Below, in pieces: positions 56,079 to 64,000 of a DNA stretch of 64,000 nt. Source of the DNA: Setomelanomma holmii (taxonomy: Eukaryota > Ascomycota > Dothideomycetes > Pleosporales > Phaeosphaeriaceae). Location: assembly GCA_010015745.1 (NCBI GenBank), contig ML978160.1, positions 124,001-188,000 on the forward strand, in the 5' to 3' direction. The stretch's first letter is position 1, and each line of letters opens with the position of its first letter. The position numbers and the translations under genes are program-made. The notes below the pieces were generated by a model. It saw only the letters and a list, made by a program, of their open reading frames with translations, was not told where the DNA came from and searched no databases.

Positions 56079-59000
56079 ATGCCTGGTCAGTTGCGATCTC
56101 TGCTTGGAACGATCAGGAAGAAGCCAACCAAAGCCAGCGATGGGAGGTCAGACGAAGCTGCGAGTGGCTTGAAGAACAACGAAAAGACCACCATTAGTCA
56201 CGATCTCAAGAACCTCGGCATCAAAAATGCCAAGTTCGCAGTCGAGGCCATCACCACATTGGCATCGGGAGAGCCTCTTGATGACAAAGACCTCTTACTC
56301 GAGAATGGCGTGCAAATGCTACAAACGCTGCCTACTAACAGCGGTTTGAGCGCAAAGGTGTCTGATGGCTTTATCACCATGCTCTGGAATGACCTACCGC
56401 ATCCTACCCCAACTCATGCAGGCCCGACTGCGCGATACAGGAAACACGATGGGTCAGGCAATAATCCTCACAACCCCGAGATGGGAAAGGCGGGGTCGCC
56501 TTACGCCAGGAATGTGCCACCAACGAAGCCGAAGGGTATGTGATGCCTCACTATGGAACTTGCTCTTCCTGACAAAACGACAGGTCCCAACCTTCCCGAC
56601 GTTGAAGATGTATACGAAGCGATTCTCAAGCGCAATGGTCCATTCCGGCCACATCCGTCAGGCTTGAACCGCTTGTTCTTCTCGTTTGCGACCATCGTCA
56701 TTCACGAGTGTTTCCAGACCTCAAGGATGGATCCGTGGATCAACGAAACCTCGAGTTATGTTGACCTCAGTACACTCTATGGCAATACGGAAAAAGAGCA
56801 GCCGCGCGTGCGGACGTACAAGAATGGTCTCATCTATCCTGACTCGATTGCCTCGGAGCGAATCATGATGATGCCTCCCGGTGTCGTTGCTGTTCTTCTC
56901 ATGTTCTCGAGAAATCACAATCACATCGCTGAGAATTTGCTTTCCGTGAACGAGGACGGAAAGTACAAACCGTGGGACCATTTGCGCAAAGATCAACAAA
57001 AATGGTAAGCTTTGCAACCGTGTATGAGTCTTAGACTACTTGCTGAGGTAAAGCTCTAGGCAAGACGAGGATATTTTCCAGATTGCACGTAACATCAATG
57101 TCGGTTTCTTCGCGTCCGTCGTATTGCGAGACTACGTTGCCGCCATTCTGAACACTCCGCGCGCAAATTCGGAATGGTCGCTTGATCTCGGCAAAGAGAT
57201 CAAACAAGGCGGAACACGCGTTGAACGAGGTACTGGGAGCCATGTCTCGGTGGAGTTTGCGGTCCTCTATCATTGGCATGCGGCCCTTAGCGCGGCAGAT
57301 GACAAGTGGATGGAGGATATCCTGCGCTCTGTCCTCCCTGAGCTCAAATCGATCGACGATGTCACCATCGAGATGTTCCACAAAGTCATGATGCATTATG
57401 GTCACGAGCTTAAGAACAAGTTGCCTAGCCAGTGGACTTTTGGAGGGCTCCACCGAGGTCCCGATGGGCGCTTCAACGACGCTGAGCTGGCCGAGCTCAT
57501 CAAAACCTGCACAGAGGAGCCGGCGCATGCATTCGGTGCACATGGAACGCCCGCATCGCTGAAAGTCGTTGATTTGTTGGGTCAGTTGCAAGCTCGTGAG
57601 ATGTTCAATGTCTGCACTCTGAATGAGTTCCGAAGATATCTCAATCTCAAGCCTTATGAGACCTTCGAAGACTGGTGCTCAGACAAAGAGACCGCAAGAG
57701 CCGCAGAGCTTCTTTACGGCCACATTGAGAACATGGAACTCTACCCTGGTCTGATGGCCGAATGCACGAAGCCTGCAATGCCTGGTAGTGGCGTATGCCC
57801 AGGCCAGACGACTGGACGCGGTATTCTGAATGATGCCGTAGCGCTTGTCCGTGGCGACCGCTATCTGAGTTACGATTTCAACAGTAACACACTCACGCAA
57901 TATGGCGCAGCGCTACTTTCGGAGACCACGCCCGGCGCGTATGGTGGTGTCTTCCCAAGACTGTTGTTGCAGGGCCTGCCTGGAGGCTTTACCGGTACGT
58001 CGCCTTATGTGCTTCTTCCCTTTTATACGCCGGAAGCCGCGAAGGGCATCTTGAAGGGTAACAAGGCCCTCGAGAAGTATGACCTCAAGCGACCACCGAA
58101 CGACTACAACATCGTCAGCGTCCAAACTCAGGAAGGATGCAAGAAGATCTTCGAGGACCGCGAGAGCTTCGTGGTCATGTACCAGGCTGCCATCCGGAAT
58201 TGCACGGCTGGTCATGACTTCATGATTGGTTGGGATGAGGCGAAGAAGCACGATGAGCGGTCGAACATTCTCCACAAGATTTTCTTCGAGGAAGGCTTCG
58301 AGAAGAATATTACCGACTTCTTCACAACCCACGTCAGCCGCCTGATCAAGAAGAATTCGCTCAAAGGCGCCAAGGGCAGGATGTCGATCGACATCGTTCG
58401 TGATGTAACCAACATTGCACCGATCTTGTGGCTAGCCGAGCGCTTCGCCATCCCATTGAAGACAGCGGAGCAACCTCGTGGCCTTCTGTCCATCCATGAG
58501 CTGTTCACCGCATATCTCGTCCTCTTCATGTACCAGAGCTTCAATATCCTGCCAGTTAACGAGTGGAAGCTCCGCGAAGGCGCCATGAAGGCCGCGGCCC
58601 CGCTAAGGTCCATTTTCGAGACACATCTCAAGACACAGACAGGCAAATTTGAGGGCATCGTCGACTGGATGGCTAAGGGTAGTGCATTCGAAGTTGGACC
58701 TCATGCCGATCGCATCTACCACGCGCTTGCGGATACTAAGCTGCCGCTCGGAGACCAGGTTGGAGACTGCATTGGCATGGGCGCACCTGTTGCTGGCAAC
58801 ATCACCCAGCAAGCGTCCCTTTTGATCGATCTCTATCTTACTCCAGGTTATGAGAAGTACAAGGAACGCATCATCGAGCTTGCACACATGGACCCGGCTG
58901 CTTCAGATCGCGAGCTCCAGGGCTTCGTGTACGAGGGTATGCGCCATGTCGGTGTCGTTCCCGGTCTTCCTCGTATTGCTACCCGAGACATTACCGTGGA

Positions 59001-59502
59001 AGACGGCGTCCGTGGACGAGTACACATCAAGAAGGGCCATACCGTCCTTGTCGCTACATCAAAGGCTGCCATGGATCCTCTCGCCTTCCCGAACCCTGAG
59101 ATCCTGAACCCGCACCGACCATTCAAGGACTACACTCTTCTCGGCCACGGTTTGCACTTCTGCTTCGGCGCTCGCCTCGTCGGTCCGTCTCTCGCGGCCA
59201 CGCTCCGTGAGGTTTTCAAGCTGAAGAATGTGCGCCGTGCACCTGGCAAGCAGGGTCGTTTCACCATCACCGAGCACAAGCTTGCTGGTATTACGATGCG
59301 ACATTACCTCGATGCCAATTCGAAGGAGAGCCCGATACCAACTAGTTTGCGTTTGCACTACGATGATGAGACCGTCGTCAATGGTGTGAATGGTGTCAAC
59401 AGCGTCCATGGTGTCAATGGCGTCAACGGTCACGCCTCCAATGGACACGCGAATGCTGGTGGCAATAACGCGTACGGCAACGCGTATACCATCGCGCCAT
59501 AG
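56079..59502 (+). CDS. Psi-producing fatty-acid oxygenase (Ppo; dioxygenase-P450 fusion)
   Basis: Bifunctional haem enzyme making oxylipins (8R- or 10R-hydroperoxides of oleic/linoleic acid, then rearrangement), signals that control sporulation and secondary metabolism. Exons 56079-56535, 56584-57004, 57060-59502, 1106 aa, normal for the family. The peroxidase half shows distal His193 in FSFATIVIHECFQT, WINETSSYVDLSTLYG, and catalytic Tyr363 and proximal His366 in EFAVLYHWHAAL. The P450 half ends with PHRPFKDYTLLG and the haem loop GHGLHFCFGAR with Cys994 present, so the second activity is not excluded. The C-terminus has NGVNGVN/NGHASNGHAN low-complexity repeats. Which product (PpoA- or PpoC-type) cannot be settled from motifs I trust. 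Confidence 0.94.
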
Positions 59503-60015
59503 GATGGTGCTGCTAAGGTAGATGAGGATGCAGAGCTAGAGACGACGGAGAAATCTCGCACGTCCAAGATGAAGAAATGGCTGTGCAATGGTGATGATTG
59601 AGGAGAACAACTGTGATGGAAGAACTTCTAGCTCGCTCATTATTTCCTATTATGATACCATGTGGGCAAAGTTAGGTTAATTTAGTCTAGTAATGAGCAA
59701 AGATTCCGTTATCCTCGAAAGGAATGCTGCGTAGTAGAGAAGGCGTTCGGGTTCTTTGCATACGACCTTACATGAATATGTAGGTCATCACCACAACCTG
59801 CAAGTTCCTTTGGTGGCATTATGCCGTGGCTCTGAAGGGGCGATGGTACCTGCCATATATTGCATGCGACATGCCAAGAGCGTAAACGGTGACATATCGA
59901 TATGTCGATCGTTTTCCTACACACCGAACCAATAACGCACAAGGATGCAATCTGATCTCAGTGCAAGAACTTCATTTCTGGAACTCCAAAGTCGCCCGTC
60001 ACCTTCTGCGTCGTC
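59503..60015. other. Intergenic, about 510 bp
   Basis: Ppo 3' end and promoter of the metal ATPase. A palindrome-like TCGATATGTCGATCG is at 59896-59910. No conserved copper-response element was identified with confidence. Confidence 0.45.
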
Positions 60016-62973
60016 ATGGCTTGCGGAGGAGGTTGTTGCGGCTCGAAAAGCGCAGGCGCAACTTCAACCCAACCACAACCAACCAAGTCCAACAACACTT
60101 CCGTGCAGGACCTCACTATTTCTCCAGTGGCAATGTACGATATGGCATGCAACAACAGTCTAAAGACAGACGAGGCCAGCGGTTGCGTCTCCGACGCCAC
60201 AAAGTGCACATCAGATTCTCCTACCGCCCCGTCGGCGTGCTGCACAACGCTACAAGACCAGAACAAACTATCACAAGAGAATACGAACAGGCAAGCCGGG
60301 TGCTGCGAGAATAGCTGTTGTGGCGACCAGGAATCAGGTTGCGGGGAAGAGTGCTGTGTACGGCCGGCATCCGACTGCGCAGACAGCTGCTGTGGAGACA
60401 ATATTATGACCCCTGATGATGCCAATTGCGGTTCTGGCAACAAGACATCGAATGATTGCTGCAGCGATGAAAAGAAATCTACAATGGTCGACGCAATCGA
60501 AGTGATCTCAAGTTCCGACAAGATCGATCTCGAAAAAGGCATCACCAGCATAGAGCACATCATCCTCAGCATATCCGGCATGACCTGCACTGGGTGCGAG
60601 ACGAAGCTAAAACGCACGCTCGGCACACTCAGCTGTATCAGCAACCTCAAGACAAGTCTCGTCCTTGCCCGCGCAGAGATGGATATCAAAGAAGGCTCAG
60701 CGACTGCAGACGATGTGATCAAGCACTTGCAGCGAACCACGGAGTTCAAATGCGAGCGCGTGTCAAATCAAGGTTCATTCCTGGATCTCGTCTGTTCTAG
60801 TGATCCGAATGTGATTGTGAAGGGCAACTGGCCATCTAATGTTCTCGACATCACTTCCCTGGACAAGAACATCGTCCGCGTTGCATTCGATGCGAAAGTC
60901 GTGGGCGCCAGAGACTTGTTGGACACAGAATGGGCGGCATCACTACACCTTGCGCCACCCCGTCCAGATCCCACACTCGACGCTGGCAGCAAGCACGTTC
61001 GACAGATGGGGCTCTTGACTCTCCTATCCGCCATTCTCACAATTCCCGTCCTGGTCATGGCATGGGCACCGCTTCCGAACCGACAACTTGCCTACGGCTC
61101 CGCATCTCTCGCACTCGCGACTATCGTCCAAACCGTCATCGCTGGACCATTCTATCCCAAGGCTCTCAAAGCTCTGATCTTCTCGAAGGTCATTGAGATG
61201 GATCTACTCGTCGTGCTGAGCACCAGTGCCGCATACATCTTCTCAGTCGTGTCTTTTGGCTACACAGTCGCTGGCCATTCGCTCTCGACGGGCGAGTTCT
61301 TCGAGACGAGCACTCTGCTCGTGACGCTGATTATGGTGGGACGATGGGTTGCGTCGCTTGCGCGCCAGAAGGCTGCTGAGTCGATTAGTATTCGGGCGCT
61401 GCAAGCTCAGACTGCTATCCTTGTTGGTGACGACAAGGCTGAGCGAGAGATTGATGCGAGGTTGTTACAGTACGGCGATGTCTTCAAGGTCGCGCCCGAT
61501 TCGCACATTCCTACGGATGGCGCTGTGATCAGTGGGGTGTCTGAGGTGGACGAATCGATGTTGACTGGCGAGTCGAAGCCCGTCGAGAAACGCACGGGCT
61601 CGACTGTCATCGCTGGCTCGATCAATGGTATGGGCATGCTAGCTGTGAGATTAACACGACTTCCAGGTAACAATACAATTACGACTATAGCCTGTATGGT
61701 GGACGAGGCAAAGCTGTCGAAGCCCAAAATTCAAGACATTGCGGATAAAGTAGCTAGCTACTTCGTCCCTGTCGTGGTCACTTTGACAATTATAACATTT
61801 GTCGTTTGGGTTGCTATTGGTGTAGCAGTGCGCCATCATTCAGGTTCCGAGGCCACGATCAACGCAATCACATACGCTATCACAGTCCTGATCGTATCTT
61901 GCCCTTGTGCTATCGGTCTTGCGGTTCCTATGGTTATCGTCATCGCTTCGGGTATCGCCGCGAGTCGTGGCGTTATTTTCAAGTCGGCTGAGAGTATTGA
62001 GATTGCATACAAGACGACTGATGTTGTGTTCGACAAGACTGGGACACTCACGGAAGGCAAATTGGCAGTTGTCCAGGAGGATTACTTTGGTGGAGAGCCC
62101 GAGCTTACGAAGTCCATGCTACTCGGACTTGTCGTGGGTATCAAGCATCCGGTTTCTGCAGCAGTCGCCCGCCATCTGCAGTTGATTGGGACAAAAACAA
62201 TCACTGTTCGAGGCGCGAAAGCTGTTGCAGGCAAAGGTGTTGAAGGAGAGTTCAAGGACCAAGTCCTTCGCGCTGGTAACTCGAGATGGCTCCACACATC
62301 GTCCCTATCAGCCGTCCAGTCAGTGCTGTCAAAGGGACTCACGGCGTTCTGTTTCACGGTCGACAAGAAGCTGGTCGCTGTGCTCGGACTCCAAGACACG
62401 CTTCGCACCGATTCTTTGACCACCATCACGCAGCTTCAACAACATGGTCTCAATATCCACATCCTGTCCGGCGACGATGATGGGGCCGTAAAGAACGTCG
62501 CCAACCAGCTGGATATATCCGACAAAACCGTTCGCTCTCGTTGCTCACCCGGCGACAAGGCTGAATACATCAAGGACCTGCTCGCATCACGTCCGTCCCC
62601 TAAAGGAAAGCCTCGAGAACCAGTCGTAATGTTCGTCGGCGACGGCACAAACGATGCAGTTGCCCTGGCCCAAGCCACCATCGGAGTGCACGTCTCGACC
62701 GGCACCGACATCGCTCAATCTGCTGCCGACGTTGTGCTCGTACGTCCAGATCTAGCTTGCGTGTTGACGCTCATCGCAGTCAGTCGGAAGGCGATGCACC
62801 GTGTTGCATTCAACTTTGGTTGGAGTTTTGTGTATAATTTGTTTGCGGTCCTGTTAGGTGCGGGTGCGTTTGTGAATGCGCGCATCCCACCCGAGTATGC
62901 GGGACTGGGTGAGCTGGTCAGTGTGTTGCCGGTAATCGCTGCTGCGGTGTTGCTGAGGTGGTCTCGAATCTGA
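60016..62973 (+). CDS. P1B-type heavy-metal ATPase with Cys-rich N-terminus (CrpA/Pca1-like)
   Basis: ATP-driven export of Cu(I) and/or Cd from the cytosol. Single exon, 985 aa. The start GTCATGGCTTGC gives MACGGGCCG; the first ~160 residues carry many CC pairs (CCENSCCGD, CGEECC, ADSCCGD, NDCCSDE) reminiscent of metallothionein-like metal sensors. One HMA domain follows (GMTCTGCE, ~188-195), then transport motifs: TGES 517-520, intramembrane CPC 629-631, phosphorylated Asp673 in DKTGT, HP 711-712 and GDGTNDA 875-881. The last spans have YN and GELVSV,  the form seen in yeast Pca1 and Aspergillus CrpA rather than in Ccc2. Metal choice is inferred from this similarity. Confidence 0.94.
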   Translation: MACGGGCCGSKSAGATSTQPQPTKSNNTSVQDLTISPVAMYDMACNNSLKTDEASGCVSDATKCTSDSPTAPSACCTTLQDQNKLSQENTNRQAGCCENSCCGDQESGCGEECCVRPASDCADSCCGDNIMTPDDANCGSGNKTSNDCCSDEKKSTMVDAIEVISSSDKIDLEKGITSIEHIILSISGMTCTGCETKLKRTLGTLSCISNLKTSLVLARAEMDIKEGSATADDVIKHLQRTTEFKCERVSNQGSFLDLVCSSDPNVIVKGNWPSNVLDITSLDKNIVRVAFDAKVVGARDLLDTEWAASLHLAPPRPDPTLDAGSKHVRQMGLLTLLSAILTIPVLVMAWAPLPNRQLAYGSASLALATIVQTVIAGPFYPKALKALIFSKVIEMDLLVVLSTSAAYIFSVVSFGYTVAGHSLSTGEFFETSTLLVTLIMVGRWVASLARQKAAESISIRALQAQTAILVGDDKAEREIDARLLQYGDVFKVAPDSHIPTDGAVISGVSEVDESMLTGESKPVEKRTGSTVIAGSINGMGMLAVRLTRLPGNNTITTIACMVDEAKLSKPKIQDIADKVASYFVPVVVTLTIITFVVWVAIGVAVRHHSGSEATINAITYAITVLIVSCPCAIGLAVPMVIVIASGIAASRGVIFKSAESIEIAYKTTDVVFDKTGTLTEGKLAVVQEDYFGGEPELTKSMLLGLVVGIKHPVSAAVARHLQLIGTKTITVRGAKAVAGKGVEGEFKDQVLRAGNSRWLHTSSLSAVQSVLSKGLTAFCFTVDKKLVAVLGLQDTLRTDSLTTITQLQQHGLNIHILSGDDDGAVKNVANQLDISDKTVRSRCSPGDKAEYIKDLLASRPSPKGKPREPVVMFVGDGTNDAVALAQATIGVHVSTGTDIAQSAADVVLVRPDLACVLTLIAVSRKAMHRVAFNFGWSFVYNLFAVLLGAGAFVNARIPPEYAGLGELVSVLPVIAAAVLLRWSRI

Positions 62974-63190
62974 GGTGGAGGTTTGGAAGCGTGAGAGCGC
63001 GCGGATTTGGGGTTGTTTGGTAGCGTACCAGGTAGTGTACCATGGGAGAGGTAGATTAGACATTTCCACCAGCAAATATTTATCGATCAGATCTCCTGGC
63101 CTTGACCGAATTTTCTCACCATTCTGCTCCATCCTGAACAGCCTCACGTCGCCATCCCGAGTTAACTGTCAGGCGCTTACTGCAACGAGA

Positions 63191-64000
63191 ATGTCTCCAG
63201 CTATGTAAGCGAACAACTTCACTACCCGCAAACTTACTAAATGCATCCAGACTCAACCTGGCCGACCTTGCTACACTTCATATCCACCTCTCCGCCTATC
63301 AAAGCAGCTCCCTTTGCGGTTCACAATTCAGCGACCGTCAAAGGTTTCGATACCACCTCCCTCCCTCCCTCCCTCAAGACGACCACACCTGCCCGATCTG
63401 CCAGGGGGAGTCCGGAAGCAGATACCGCTCAATGTACGCAGCCCTCCTCAAACTCCTAAGAGCATTACCATTCTTCCCTTATAATGCGATCGATCCACCG
63501 ACGACTGGCCAGCGCGCCTCCCATGCGGACATGTGTTCGGCTTCGCATGTTCTCAGTGCTGGGTGCACCAGGGCGGTAATACATGTCCCCTTTGCCGACA
63601 TGTACTCTTCGCCCGTCCGGATCTAGACGAGCGAAATGAGGAGTACGATCGTCGCCGCAAGTCGATCCTTTCGACCCCCTATACGCGCCCTCCTCATGCC
63701 TGTGAACTCCACCCTAGAAATCTGTATCGACCACAAACAGTGTCTGACTGAAGGCATCCGCACCAATCTTCCCTTCATCATGGTCAAAGTCGCACTGCGC
63801 TTGTGCAAGGTATGCGAATTTCCAGAGCGAGTGAGGAATTGGAGCTTAGACTTAGACTTCGACCACGCGACGAATTACGAGCTGTACATGGACGAATACT
63901 GGACGATGAATCGCTGTTATCTGACTTCCGTACATGATGCCGTTCGCGAACTCCTCGTGGGACGGGCGATGAAGGAGGTCTATGTCAAAGTCTGCGAGGC
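63191..64000 (+). CDS. RING-finger protein, 3' end outside window, frame unresolved
   Basis: ATG 63191, 14-nt exon 1, 46-nt intron 63205-63250 (GTAAGC...TCCAG), then exon 2 with HTCPICQGESGSRYRS. The second half of the RING, ARLPCGHVFGFACSQCW, NTCPLCR, is at about 63513-63600 in another frame. Removing the only good GT-AG pair (63434-63512, GTACGC...GGCCAG) gives ideal RING spacing but leaves the halves one base out of phase, so either splicing is different or there is an indel. From about 63714 coding continues in the first frame (LEICIDHKQCLTEG, LCKVCEFPERV) to the window end. RING proteins act mostly as E3 ubiquitin ligases. Confidence 0.6.

Noticed and set aside
63355..63380. CCTC repeat as a microsatellite of interest
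   Set aside because: Short pyrimidine run inside the RING gene's coding exon; nothing beyond simple sequence.

Overview
This is eukaryotic DNA from a filamentous ascomycete (Pezizomycotina; a Dothideomycetes/Mycosphaerellales-type genome is my best guess, inferred and not proven). The reasons are many 49-72 nt GT-AG introns with CTRAC-type branch points, fungal-only families (HET, UstYa/DUF3328, fungal rhodopsin-domain, Ppo oxygenase, DUF2235, Zn2Cys6 activators), loosely spaced genes on both strands, and nonsense changes of the CAG/CAA-to-TAG/TAA kind expected from repeat-induced point mutation (RIP). There is no operon structure, rRNA, CRISPR or phage. Gene models below were rebuilt by reading exons and splice sites by eye.

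Layout. 1-3.7 kb: the 3' end of the PI 4-kinase STT4 and an unknown basic protein. 3.9-10.3 kb: a degenerate accessory island with two related decayed genes that combine Q/G/Y-rich repeats, several Zn2Cys6-like cysteine modules in tandem and a Lys/Ala-rich tail. Their upstream regions are duplicated, and two 131-bp inverted-repeat elements sit inside the coding tail like introns. 10.6-14.4 kb: a small secreted cysteine-rich protein, a 444-bp TIR element that cuts off the 5' end of a membrane-protein gene, and a truncated MFS transporter. 15-19.5 kb: a pisatin-demethylase-like P450 and a Zn2Cys6 regulator. 21.3-23.2 kb: a frameshifted multi-span membrane protein. 24.2-34.3 kb: an alpha-glucoside utilisation cluster (Zn2Cys6 activator, maltose-permease-type transporter, GH13 maltase, second sugar porter). 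35.8-42.7 kb: secreted class 3 lipase, a four-to-six-span membrane protein, NAD alcohol dehydrogenase and another Zn2Cys6 regulator. 43.4-47.7 kb: a decayed HET gene, a small-molecule methyltransferase, a UstYa-like protein and a broken rhodopsin-like gene, resembling debris of a metabolite cluster. 48-51.4 kb: two decayed zinc-finger/coiled-coil genes. 51.8-54.1 kb: a DUF2235 hydrolase. 56-63 kb: a fatty-acid dioxygenase-P450 fusion (Ppo) and a Cys-rich copper/cadmium-type P1B ATPase. 63.2 kb to the end: a RING-finger gene that runs off the window.

How it works together. The clearest functional unit is the alpha-glucoside cluster: the permease and maltase are divergently transcribed from one 1.06-kb region that contains an inverted CGG-type palindrome and a 15-bp repeated motif, with the activator gene next to the permease. 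The most unusual material is the 4-10 kb island. It shows arrays of binuclear-cluster-like modules in one reading frame (normal fungal activators have one), and a pair of inverted mobile elements placed at equivalent codons and compatible with splicing as 138-nt phase-0 introns.
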